Positions 36,996 to 47,419 of a stretch of DNA of 64,000 nucleotides are shown piece by piece. This DNA comes from Halichoerus grypus. Lineage: Eukaryota > Chordata > Mammalia > Carnivora > Phocidae. The notes below the pieces were generated by a model. That model was not told where the DNA came from, did not search any database, and saw only the letters and a program-made list of their open reading frames with translations. A program made the translations under genes and the position numbers. Position 1 is the first letter of the stretch. Every line of letters begins with the position of its first letter. The stretch spans positions 85,168,754-85,232,753 of the forward strand of contig NC_135721.1 in the NCBI RefSeq assembly GCF_964656455.1, read 5' to 3'.

Positions 36996-38930
36996 TGATC
37001 TTTGTATTGGACACAATTGAGACCCCTAGTATAAATATAAATGCATTTCAGTCATTCAGTGTCTTATTATAGTCTAGTGAACAATCATCTAAGCTAGACT
37101 TCAGGAAAATACTTGTGAGTCAGTATATTTACAGCAAATTTTCTATGTATCTATTTATCTGTTATCTATCATCTATATCTCTATCATCTATCTATCATCT
37201 ATCTATCTTATATTTTCACTCTTTGTCTGAAATTCACATTTGAGTATTCTGTATTCATTTGCTAAATCTGACAATCCTATTTTAGGGGTTATTAGACTAT
37301 CAACCTCCTAGATCAATCTGTTTCTGCTATATTCCCAAAATGGTCAAGAGGCCAGCATTCACTCCTCACTTTTCAGAAAACCAGGAAGAAGGCCAGATGT
37401 AACGACAGCTGTTCATCAAAAAATTTTCCTGAGGTTCCAGCCTGTTCCAACATCATACAATCAGAGGTAAGCAGCTGAAGAAAAGCATTATTAATGAATT
37501 TCTCTGGAAATATGTATAGTTCAAGTTTGGCTCTTACAAAAGAATATTTCACCAACAATCTGGATTCCATGTGCAGGAGCCCTGTGTATCTAGTTGCTTT
37601 TTTAACTGGCCCTGAGTTCATCTGGAAAATAGTATTGGCAAAGGAGCACAGTCAGCATATAATTGATTTAATTAATAATTCATGTATTCATTCATTCAAC
37701 AAACACTTACAGAGCTCCTACCATCTCGAGCAATGTGCTGGAGACTTGTTAAGTTCCAGGCAAAAGAGCCCAAGACTGGCCATGTTCTGCCTGATGGATT
37801 TATTAGGGACAAGACAAGAAGCAGAAAGAGTAGATCACAGAGCAAAGTATATGTGATGTAGCAAAATTAGGTAATTTCATTTATGCATTTTCAAATCCTA
37901 GCCATTTTTCTCAGTTGAATTATATTTCCTTATAAAAATATATACCCACATTATGCTATCAGGAGCCTCATCAAAAAGATTTGAAGTGGCTTTCCCTTTA
38001 ATTACCTCTATCACTTTCCAGCAAAATATCAAATGAACAGAGTAAAATATCCGTTACAGACCACCCACTCCACTGACCTCAATAAAATGTTTATTTCAAC
38101 ATCTAGATAGAACAATTGAAATGTCTGCATTATTGAGCAATGTCCAGGTAAAATTCAAATGAAGTTCATCTTCTTTATTGAACTGGTATTTGCTGCATTT
38201 GCTCTCTTTTAAATTCCCTTATATTTCTGGGGACAGATTTTCATTAATGGCTATATAATTTTGTACCATTTAATTCAAAAATTTAAATGGCTTTTTTTAG
38301 TAGATGCTAAAGGTAGATCTATTTTTCATAAAGGCAGAAGCACTATGTAATATTCCCTGTACCTACATGAATCGTTAGAGGGTATATTGTGTTTATACTT
38401 GCAGTTTGGATAAGGGTGATTGAAAAGAAAGCAATCCACTTTAAGCCTAGTGAAAAAGCTCACTGTGTAAGACTAAATTATTATTACAGGCTAATTCAAT
38501 TTTGTTTTTATGATTAATATTATCTGCCTATTGAGAAAACTCTATCCTTAAAGTATTAATTTAAAAGGTCCCCAGAAACCACCTATCTGTAGAAAACTGT
38601 AGAGAATCCAAACAAAAAGTTGTTAGCCAAGGCACCATTTTTAAAAACAATAAGATTGCACTGTAGCAAATCCAATGACAAGAGGCTTAAAGAAAAGATG
38701 TTTCAGTTTCATGTTGCACAGATCCTTCATGAATAGAAGAACACCTTGCCAATTGCTTTCCCCCAGCCCCTTCTTCATTTAAAGATTCATTAAGTTTCCA
38801 CTTGGCTTTCTCCCAAAATCTCCATACTGCCTTTGGCCAATAACCACTCATCAAGAATTGGTTTGCTATGAGCCTGTGAAACAGATCTTCCCCTGCTCCA
38901 TGCCCAAGAGGAATCAGAAACATTTCACCT
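36996..38930. other. Unassigned; TATC microsatellite and an L2 relic
   Basis: 37146-37210 is an imperfect (TATC)n/(ATCT)n tetranucleotide tract. 37680-37830 resembles the antisense L2 3' end ('attcattcattcaacaaaca', 'ccaagactggccatgttctg'). No gene recognised elsewhere. Confidence 0.45.
37146..37210. repeat. Imperfect (TATC)n microsatellite
   Basis: Runs of ATCT/TATC units with several interruptions over about 65 bp. Confidence 0.85.
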
Positions 38931-39010
38931 AAGAATTTGGAAGAATTTATCTCCATTAGACATTATTTCCTGCTGTGTCGAAGATTAGTTGACCATAGAG
39001 TTGAGGGTCC

Positions 39011-40005
39011 AATGGAAAAAAGACAGTCTCTTCAACAAATGGTGTTGGGAAAATTGGACAGCCACACGCAGAAGAATGACACTGGACCATTTCCTTACAC
39101 CACACACAAAAATAGACTCCAAATGCTTGAAAGACTTAAATGCGAGGCAGGAGTCCATCAAAATCCTAAAGGAGAACACAGGCAGCAATCTCTTCTACCT
39201 CAGCCACAGCAACTTCTTCCTAGAAACATCACCAAAGGCAAGGGAAGCAAGGGCAAAAATGAACTATTGGGACTTCATCAAGATAAAAAGCTTTTGCACA
39301 GCAAAAGAAACAGTCAACAAAACCAAAAGACAACCGACAGAATGGGAAAAGATATTTGCAAATGACATATCTGATAAAGGGCTAGTATCCAAAATCTATA
39401 AAGAACTTCTTAAACTCAACACCCAAAGAACAAATGATCCAAACAAGAAATGGACAGAAGACATGAACAGACATTTTTCCAAAGAAGACTTCCAAATGGC
39501 CAACAGACACATGAAAAAGTGCTCAATGTCGCTCGGCATCAGGGAAATCCAAATCAAAACCTCAATGAGATACCACCTCACACCAGTCAGAAAGGCTAAA
39601 ATTAACAACTCAGGAAATGACAGATGTTGGCGGGGATGCAGAGAAAGGGGAACCCTCCTACACTGTTGGTGAGAATGCAAGCTGGTGCAACCACTCTGGA
39701 AAACAGTATGGAGGTTCCTCAAAAAGTTGAATATAGAGCTACCATACGATCCAGCATTTACACTCCTGGGTATTTACCCCAGAAATACAAATGTAGGGAC
39801 CTGAAGGGGTACGTGCACCCCGATGTTTATAACAGCAATGTCCACAATAGCTAAACTGTGGAAAGAGCCAAGATGTCCATTGACAGATGAATGGATAAAG
39901 AAGAGGTGGTATATATATATGCAATGGAATATTATGCAGCCATCAAAAGGAATGAAATCTTGCCATTTGCAACGACATGGATGGAACTGGAGGGTGTTAC
40001 GCTGA
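39011..40005 (+). pseudogene. L1 ORF2 C-terminal domain, broken
   Basis: The plus frame reads the ORF2 C-terminal region with landmarks [35 protein letters not shown] and the MRYHLTPVR segment. It is interrupted at about 39670 by TGA where the related frame has tryptophan ([18 protein letters not shown]). The frame then continues readably (MFITAMSTIAKLWKEPRC, near 39823) toward the true C-terminus. It lacks the endonuclease and reverse-transcriptase domains, lost by 5' truncation at insertion. No activity is possible. The longest open piece, 227 codons at 38989-39672, begins inside the inverted segment and so is a chimeric reading frame. Confidence 0.92.
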
Positions 40006-40059
40006 GCGAAATAAGTCAAAGAGAGAAAGACGTGTATCATATGACCTCACTGATATGAG

Positions 40060-40507
40060 GAATTCTTAATCTCAGGAAACAAACTGAGGGTTGCTGGAGT
40101 GGTGGGGGGTGGAAGGGATGGGGTGGCTGGGTGATAGACATTGGGGAGGGTATGGGCTATGGTGAGTGCTATGAATTGTGTAAGACTGATGAATCACAGA
40201 CCTGTACCTCTGAAACAAATAATACACTATATGTTAAAAAAAGAAGATAGTAGGAAGGGAAAAATGAAGAGGGGGAAATCAGAGGGGGAGATGAACCATG
40301 AGAGACAGTGGACTCTGAGAAACAAACTGAGGGTTCTAGAGGGGAGGGGAGTGGGAGGATGGGTTAGCCTGGTGATGGGTATTAAAGAGGGCACATACTG
40401 CATGGAGCACTGGATGTTATATGCAAATAATGAATCATGGAACTCTACATCAAAAACTAATGATGTAATGTATAGTGATTAACATAACATAAAAAATAAT
40501 TAAAAAA
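40060..40507 (+). repeat. L1 3' UTR with two related modules and a G-rich tract
   Basis: Two diverged copies of one unit follow each other: 40068-40232 and 40311-40475. Both open with 'gaaacaaactgagggtt', then a G-rich block, a 'gatagacattgggg'/'gatgggtattaaag' part, and an 'atgaatca' and 'aaactaatgatg'-like end. The second G-rich block (40341-40363) has four G runs of three or more with short loops, fitting a G-quadruplex pattern. G-rich L1 3' UTRs are known in mammals. Confidence 0.7.
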
Positions 40508-40547
40508 AAGAATTTGGAAGAATTTCATGTCCGTTTAAAAATATGCT

Positions 40548-40581
40548 TTCTTTTTTTTATTTTATTATGTTATGTTAATCA
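40548..40581 (-). other. Inverted L1 3'-end sequence at the L1 5' boundary
   Basis: T tract plus 'attatgttatgttaatc' is the complement of 'gattaacataacat', the terminal words of both L1 copies here (40480-40490, 45850-45860). It abuts plus-strand ORF1 sequence directly. Confidence 0.7.
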
Positions 40582-40584
40582 GGA

Positions 40585-41490
40585 TACGACTGCCAGGGAT
40601 CTACTCAAAATGGACATTAGTACGATGTCGGATCTAGAGTTCAGATCATGATTTTAAAACACTAGATGGGCTTGAAAAAAGCATGGAAGTTATTAGAGAA
40701 ACCCTCTCTGGAGAAATAAAAGAACTAAAATCTAACCAAGTCGAAATCTAAAAGGCTATTAATGAGGTGCAATCAAAAATGGGGGTGCTAACTGCTAGGA
40801 TAAATGAGGCAGAAGAGAGAATCAGTGATATAGAAGACAAAATGATGGAAAATAAAGTAGCTGAGAAAAAGAGAGATAAACAGCTACTGGATCACAAGGG
40901 CAGAATTCAAGGGACAAGCGATACCATAAGACGAAACGACATTAGAATAATTTGGGATCTGAGAAGAAGAAGAAAGAGAGAGAGGGGCAGAAGGTAAATT
41001 GGAGCAAATTATAGCAGAGAACTTCCCTAATTTGGGGAAGGAAACAGCCATCAAAATCAAGGAGGCACAGAGAACCCCTCTCAAAATCAATCAAAATAGG
41101 TCAATACCCCAGCATCTAATAGTAAAACTTACGAGTCTCAGAGACAAAGAGAAAATCCTGAAAGCAGCTAAGGAGAAGAGATCTGTAACCTACAATGGTA
41201 GAAACATTAGATTGGCAACAGACCTATCCACAGAGACCTGGCAGGCCAGAAAGGACTGGCAGGATATATTCAGAGCACTAAACGAGAAAAATATGCAGCC
41301 AAGAATATTATATCCAGCTAGGCTGTCATTGGAAACAGAAGGAGAGATAAAAAGCTTCCAGGACAAACAAAAACTAAAGGAATTTGCAAACACAAAACCA
41401 GCCCTACAAGAAATATTGAAAGGGGTCCTCCAAGCAAAGAGAGAGCCTAAAAGCAACATAGACCAGAAAGGAACACAGGCAATATACAGT
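40585..41490 (+). pseudogene. L1 ORF1 (RNA-binding protein), broken
   Basis: The reading frame starts close to the family's N-terminus (MSDLEF motif near 40627) and runs through a heptad-rich coiled-coil region (40767-40960, with EAEERISDIED), the RRM-like middle (IMRIxG equivalent, then RTPLKINQNRS) and the basic C-terminal domain (ETWQARKDWQDIFRALNEKN, MQPRILYPARLS). In living L1s this trimeric protein coats L1 RNA. Breaks include in-frame stops near 40669 and 40749 and a frame change around 40950-40990. The terminal stop expected after the KGVL motif is CAA here, so the frame stays open to 41541 and overlaps the start of ORF2. Not functional. Confidence 0.9.
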
Positions 41491-41514
41491 AACAGTCACC
41501 TTACAGGGAATACA

Positions 41515-42200
41515 ATGGCACTAATTCCTACCTTTCAATAGTTACCCTGAATGTAAATGGGCTAAATGCCCCAATCAAAAGACACAGGCTATCAGATTGG
41601 ATTAAAAAACAAGACCCATCGATATGCTGTCTACAAGAGACTCACTTTAGACCCAAAGACACCCCCAGATTGAAAGTGAGGGGGTGGAAAACCATTTACT
41701 ATGCTAATGGACACCAAAAGAAAACTGGGGTGGCAATCCTTATATCAGACAAATTAGATTTTAAACCAAAGACTGTAATAAGAGATGAGGAAGGACACTA
41801 TATCCTACTTAAAGGGTCTAACCAACAAGAAGATCTAACAATTGTAAATATCTATGCCTCTAACATTGGAGCAGCCAATTATATAAGGCAATTAATGACA
41901 AAAGCAAAGAAACACATCGACAACAATCCAATAACATTGGGGGATTTTAACAACCTTCTCACTGAAATGGACAGATCATCTAAGCAAAAAATCAACAAGG
42001 AAATACTTTAAATGACACACTGGACCAAATGGACTTCCCAGACATATTGAGAACATTCTATCCCAAAGCATTGTAATACACATTCTTCTCTAGTACCCAT
42101 GGAACATTCTCCAGAATAGATCACATCCTAGGTCACAAATCAGGTCTCAACCAGTACCAAAAGATTGGGATTATTCCCTGCATATTTTCAGACCACAATG
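41515..42200 (+). pseudogene. L1 ORF2 endonuclease (APE-like) domain, broken
   Basis: ATG at 41515 matches the family start, but loss of about one base within the first ten codons shifts the frame to an early stop. The correct frame then resumes with NVNGLNAP (first active-site Asn), CLQETHF (catalytic Glu), NIYASN, GDFNNLL (catalytic Asp/Asn; the family's next residues normally differ) and finally FSDHNAL near 42188 (catalytic Asp/His). A further break falls at about 42012. This domain nicks the T-rich target in active elements. The key residues remain readable, but the frame is interrupted. Confidence 0.9.
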
Positions 42201-43980
42201 CTTTGAAACTAGAACTCAATCACAAGAAGAAAGTTGGAAAGAGCTCAAATACACGGAAGCTAAAGAGCATCCTACTAAAGAATGAATGGGTCAACCAGGA
42301 AATTAAAGAAGAATTAAAAAAATTCATGGAAACAAATGAAAATGAAAACACAACTGTTCAAAATCTTTGGGATGCAGCAAAGGCAGTCCTAAGAGGAAAG
42401 TATATAGCAATACAAGCCTTTCTTAAGAAACAAGAAAGGTCTCAAATATACAACCTAACCCTACACCTAAAGGAGCTGGAGAAAGAACAGCAAATAAAGC
42501 CTACACCCAGCAGGAGAAGAGAAATAATAAAGTTCAGAGCAGAAATCAATGAAATAGAAACCAAAAGAACAGTGGAACAGATCAACGAAACTAGGAGCTG
42601 GTTCTTTGAAAGAATTAAGATTGATAAACCCCTGGCAAGACTTATCAAAAAGAAAAGAGAAATGACCCAAATCAACAAAATCATGAATGAAAGAGGAGAG
42701 ATCAAACCCCCCAACACCAAAGAAATAGAAACAATTACAAGAACATATTATGAGCAACTCTATGACAGCAAATTAGATAACCTGGAAGAAATGGATGCAT
42801 TCCTAGAGATGTATCAACTACCAAAACTGAAGCAGGAAGAAATAGAAAACCTGAACAGACCTATAACCACTAAGGAAATTGAAACAGTCATCAAAAATCT
42901 CCCAACAGGGGCACCTGGGTGGCTCAGTTGTTAAGTGTCTGCCTTTGGCTCAGGTCATGATCCCGGGGTCCTGGGATCGAGCCCTGCATCGGGCTCCCTG
43001 CTCCGCGGGGAGCCTGCTTCTCCCTCTCCCAATCCCCCTGCTTGTGTTCCCTCTCTCGCTGTGTCTCTCTCTGTCAAATAAATAAATAAATGAAATCTTT
43101 TTAAAAAATCTCCCAACAAACAAAAGCCCAGGGCCAGATGGCTTCCCGGGGGAATTCTACCAAACATTTAAAGAATTAATACCTATTCTTCTGAAACTGT
43201 TCCAAGAAATAAAAATGGAAGGAAAACTTCCAAGCTCATTTTATGAGGCCACCATTACCTTGATCCCAAAACCAGACAAAGACCCCATCAAAAAGGAGAA
43301 TTACAGACCAATATCCTTGAAGAGCATGGATGCAAAAATTCTCACCAAAATACTAGCCAATAGGATCCAACAGTACATTAAAAGGATTATTCACCACGAC
43401 CAAGTGGGATTTATCCCTGAGCTGCAAGGTTGGTTCAACATCCACAAATAAACCAACGTGATACAATATATTAACAAAAGAAAGAACAAGAATCATATGA
43501 TCCTCTCAATAGATGCAGGAAAAGCATTTGACAAAGTATAGCATCCTTTCTTGATCAAAACTCTTCAGAGTATAGTGATAGAGGGTACATACCTCAATAT
43601 TATAAAAGCCATCTATGAAAAACCTACAGCGAATATCATTCTCAGTGGGGAAAAACTGGGAGCTTTCCCCCTGAGGTCAGGAATGCGGCAGGGATGTCCA
43701 CTATCACCACTGCTATTCAACATAGTATTAGAAGTCCTAGCCACAGTAATCAGACAACAAAAAGAAATAAAAGGCATCTGAATTGGCAAAGAAGTCAAAC
43801 TCTCACTCTTTGCAGATGATATGATACTTTATGTGGAAAACCCAAAAGCCTCCACCCCAAAACTGCTAGAGCTCATACAGGAATTCAGTAAAGTGGCAGG
43901 ATATAAAATCAATGCACAGAAATCAGTGGCATTCCTATACACCAACAACAAGACAGAAGAAAGAGAAATTAAGGAGTCGA
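42201..43980 (+). pseudogene. L1 ORF2 reverse-transcriptase region, broken, SINE inside
   Basis: One open piece, 42203-42934, covers the region before the RT fingers ([42 protein letters not shown]) and ends in the SINE. After the [14 protein letters not shown] [20 protein letters not shown], the SIDAGKAFDKV motif with a stop after it (near 43540), the [15 protein letters not shown] motif, and the catalytic FADD at 43809-43820. Stops at about 43450 and 43779. At about 43977 the sequence jumps ahead by roughly 115 bp relative to the family, removing the stretch after TEEREIKES. Dead. Confidence 0.92.
42893..43118 (+). mobile_element. Young CAN-SINE inside L1 ORF2, perfect 15-bp TSD
   Basis: Body 42908-43103: 'ggggcacctgggtggctcag', 'tgatcccggggtcctgggat', 'cgagccctgcatcgggctcc', a CT-rich middle and an AAATAAATAAATAAAT tail. 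Many CpGs are retained, suggesting recent insertion. TSD aaaaatctcccaaca at 42893-42907 and 43104-43118 is perfect. Confidence 0.98.
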
Positions 43981-45420
43981 GGAAGACACAAAGAAATGGA
44001 AAAATATTCCATGCTCATGGATTGGAAGAACAAATATTGTGATGATGTCAATGCTACCTAGAGCAATCTACACATTCAATGCAATCTCTATCAAAATACC
44101 ATCAACTTTTTTCAAAGAAATGGAACTAATAATCCTAAAATTTGAATGGAACCAGAAAAGGTGCTGAATAGCCAGAGGAATGTTGAAAAAGAAAAGCAAA
44201 GCTGGCGGGATCACAATTCCGCACTTCCAGCTCTATTACAAAGCTGTCATCATCAAGACAGTATGGTACTGGCACAAAAACAGACACATAGATCAATGGA
44301 ACAGAATAGAAAGCCCAGAAATGGACCCTCAACTCTATGGTCAACTCATCTTTGACAAAGCAGGAAAGAATGTCCAATGGAAAAAAAACAGTCTCTTCAA
44401 CAAATGGTGTTGGGAAAATTGGACAGCCACATGCAGAAGAATGACACTGGACCATTTCCTTACACCACACACAAAAATAGACTCCAAATGCTTGAAAGAC
44501 TTAAATGTGAGGCAGGAGTCCATCAAAATCCTAAAGGAGAACACAGGCAGCAACCTCTTCGACCTCAGCCACAGCAACTTCTTCCTAGAAACATCACCAA
44601 AGGCAAGGGAAGCAAGGGCAAAAATGAACTATTGGGACTTCATCAAGATTAAAAGCTTTTGCACAGCAAAAGAAACAGTCAACAAAACCAAAAGACAACC
44701 GACAGAATGGGAGAAGACATTTGCAAAAGACATATCAGATAAAGGGCTAGTATCCAAAATCTATAAAGAACTTCTTAAACTCAACACCCAAAGAACAAGG
44801 AATCCAATCAAGAAATGTGCAGAAGACATGAACAGACATTTTTCCAAAGAAGACATCCCAGTGGCCAACAGACACATGAGAAAGTGCTCAACATCACTCA
44901 GCATCAGGGAAATCCAAATCAATACCACAATGAGATACCACCTCACACCAGTCAGAATAGCTAAAATTAACAAGTCAGGAAACGACAGATGTTGGCAGGG
45001 ATGCGGAGAAAGGGGAACCCTCCTACACCGTTGGTGAGAATGCAAGCTGGTGCAACCACTCTGGAAAACAGTATGGAGGTTCCTCAAAAAGTTGAAAATA
45101 GAGCTACCCTACGATCCAGCAATTGCACTCCTGAGTATTTACCCCAAAAATACAAATGTAGGGACCCGAAGGCGTATGTGCACCCCGATGTTTATAGCAG
45201 CAATGTCCACAATAGCCAAACTGTGGAAAGAGCCAAGATGTCCATCGACAGATGAATGGATAAAGAAGAGGTGGTATATATATACAATGGAATATTATGC
45301 ATCCATCAAAAGGAATCAGATTTTGCCATTTGCAACGATGTGGATGGAACTGGAGGGTGTTATGATGAGCGAAATAAGTCAATCAGAGAAAGACATGTAT
45401 CATATGACCTCACTGATATG
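43981..45420 (+). pseudogene. L1 ORF2 C-terminal domain, broken
   Basis: An open frame of 285 codons (44180-45037) carries [17 protein letters not shown], the [13 protein letters not shown] and [13 protein letters not shown] segments and MRYHLTPVR, ending at TGA in LLHRW-stop. The frame then continues after the stop as [15 protein letters not shown] to SEISQSEKDMYHMTSLI, the family C-terminus (to 45421). The same TGA occurs in the neighbouring L1 copy. One in-frame break lies near 44168. Longest protein-like stretch in the window; no host gene. Confidence 0.92.
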
Positions 45421-45424
45421 AGGA

Positions 45425-45880
45425 ATTCTTAATCTCAGGAAACAAACTGAGGGTTGCTGGAGTGGGGAGGAGCAGGGAGGGATGGGGTGGCTGGGTGGTA
45501 GACATTGGGCAGGGTATGTGCTATGGTGAGCGCTGTGAATTGTTCAAGACTATTGAATCACAGATCTGTACCTCTGAAACAAATAAGGCAACATGTGTTA
45601 AGAAAAAAAAGAAAAAAGACAGCAGGAGGGGAAGAATGAAGGGGGGGAAATCGGAGGGGGAGAAGAACCATGAGAGACAATGGACTCTGAAAAACAAACT
45701 GAGGGTTCTAGAGGGGAGGGGGTTGGGAGGATGGGTTAGCCTGGTGATGGGTATTGAGGAGGGCACGTTCTGCATGGAGCACTGGGTGTTATGCACAAAC
45801 AATGAATCATGGAACACTATATCTAAAACTAATGATGTAATGTATGGGGATTAACATAACAATAAAAAATTTAAATAAAA
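45425..45880 (+). repeat. L1 3' UTR, second copy, G-rich
   Basis: Parallels 40060-40507 closely, including the two-module layout and the block with four G runs at 45713-45735. Ends in an impure A tail. Confidence 0.85.
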
Positions 45881-45888
45881 AAAATGCT

Positions 45889-46624
45889 ATTTAAAATATA
45901 TTGATTCAAAGCTACTAACATGCATAATAGCAAAGTAGTAACAAATGTGTGAACAATTGCACATTTCCTTAAAATATTTTAGAATTAAAAAAAATCTACA
46001 ACAAGCAAAGACTTCAAAGGGCTTTGATATATTCCATGAGTCTCAGTTTCCACGTCTGTAAGTTAGAGATAACATCTTATGTGGTAGGATAAGATATGAG
46101 CTTTAGACATTAGTTAAGTGAAGGACTTAGCAGAGTACCAGAGATTGAGTAGAAAATCATTCAATGATAAATATAATTATTTTTAGAGTCATAGATAATG
46201 TAGATGATCTAGTAAATTATTAACTATCTTAATATTGAGAAGGAAACATAGTAGGCTCAAACTGAAAAGACTAAAATAATTTAAGTTTAAAATCAAAATC
46301 TTTTCATTTTTACCCAAAAATATTTTTGGAAAAGAGTCAGCCAAGTGCAGAGAAAAAAACTAGATAATTTTCTATTTGAGGATAAAATATGTAATGAAAG
46401 TTGAGAATTCAAAAATTTTAACCAAACATATTTTATAACTATAGTATTATTGCAATCACTGTACTGATGGATATCAGTCAATTACACAGAACACTGAAAG
46501 GCACAAATACAAAAATTAGGGTGTGGAGTTAAATCTAGTTATTTCATCCATGGTAATTTTACCATAAAACATATTTTTGCACTTTAAGATTTTAATATGA
46601 ATTGTATGTTGGTAACTTGCCATC
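45889..46624. other. Unassigned, with a MIR relic at about 46020-46180
   Basis: 'catgagtctcagtttccacg', 'tctgtaagttagagataaca' resembles sense MIR. No gene recognised. Confidence 0.5.
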
Positions 46625-46861
46625 AAGAAGTGTGTGCAGTCCAGGGCGCCTGGGTGGCTCAGTAATTAAGCATCTGCCTTCGGCTCAGGTCATGATCCCA
46701 GGGTTCTGGGATTCAGCCCCGCATCGGGCTCCCTGCTCAGCTGGAAGCCTGCTTCTCCCTTTCCCACTCCCCCTGCTTTGTTCCCTCTCTAGCTGTCTCT
46801 CTCTCTCTCTGTCAAATAAATAAATAAAATCTTAAAAAAATAAAAGAAGTGTGTGCTGTCC
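46625..46861 (+). mobile_element. Young CAN-SINE with 18-bp TSD
   Basis: Body 46643-46843 with intact head 'gggcgcctgggtggctcagt' and several retained CpGs. TSD aagaagtgtgtgcagtcc / aagaagtgtgtgctgtcc at 46625-46642 and 46844-46861. Confidence 0.97.
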
Positions 46862-46894
46862 TGTAGCCCCTTCATTTTCTGATTTTTTTTTTTT

Positions 46895-47000
46895 TTTATT
46901 TGACATGAATTTACTAAGTGCCAAATTTGTGACAGGCACTATGTTAACTCCACAGCCAGAATGGCATGCAAAATTAGCAAGACCACTGACCACATAAACA
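46895..47000 (-). repeat. L2/MIR 3' end relic, antisense
   Basis: 'atttactaagtgccaaattt', 'gtgacaggcactatgttaac' and 'ggcatgcaaaattagcaaga' fit the antisense 3' end of L2. Weak. Confidence 0.45.
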
Positions 47001-47379
47001 TGTACACTGTTGGCTGCCTTCAGTCCCTTCCCTAACGAATCTGTAGAACATGATTTGTCAATGGAACCACTCTTACCCAAACTCTATCTTACTCCCTTAT
47101 CCTCCAAATGCTTCATCCTGAGTCAACACATAGTGCTCTACTCCTTGACACTGTTTTACTCCTTGACTCACTGAAAGATGTTGGAGTAAATCACGTAACT
47201 GTTACCATGTTTTTAAGCCTTCAGCCCAGGAGTGTAAACCAGTATTCCTTTCCTTGGCTCTAGTGATCTCCTTCCTCAGGGTGGCTATTCTGAGTCTTTC
47301 TCACTTGGCTCATGCCTCCTGGCCTAGCTCTAACATCTGCCTCAATGTTTCAGGAAAAGTGAAACAAACATTTGTCTTA

Positions 47380-47419
<40 letters not shown>

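Larger units (their letters stand above)
38931..40525 (+). mobile_element. Carnivore L1, 5' truncated, with 5' inversion and 18-bp TSD
   Basis: The insert 38949-40507 lies between identical copies of aagaatttggaagaattt (38931-38948 and 40508-40525). Positions 38949-39010 are L1 ORF2 in reverse complement. From about 39008 the same region continues in the forward direction, through the ORF2 C-terminus and 3' UTR to an A-rich tail. This is the classic twin-priming inversion structure. It is about 1.56 kb long, similar in sequence to the L1 that starts 23 bp downstream. Confidence 0.95.
40537..45888 (+). mobile_element. Near-complete carnivore L1 (ORF1 to tail) with an odd 5' end
   Basis: About 5.3 kb from 40548 to 45880, including a 196-bp SINE and its TSD. 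It contains most of ORF1, the inter-ORF region, ORF2 endonuclease, RT and C-terminus, the 3' UTR and the A-rich tail. A short TSD ending atatgct / aaatgct is seen at 40537-40547 and 45878-45888, weak. The first 33 bases look like the reverse complement of an L1 3' terminus. Multiple stops, a roughly 115-bp internal gap and the SINE make it inactive. Confidence 0.92.

Noticed and set aside
38989..39672. 227-codon frame as a complete small protein
   Set aside because: It starts in the inverted part of an L1 and continues in forward ORF2; a chimeric reading frame without independent meaning.
42203..42934. 243-codon open frame as a host gene
   Set aside because: L1 ORF2 sequence; the last codons run into the inserted SINE.
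44180..45037. 285-codon open frame as a host gene
   Set aside because: It is the L1 ORF2 C-terminal domain, within a clear L1 with 3' UTR and A tail.
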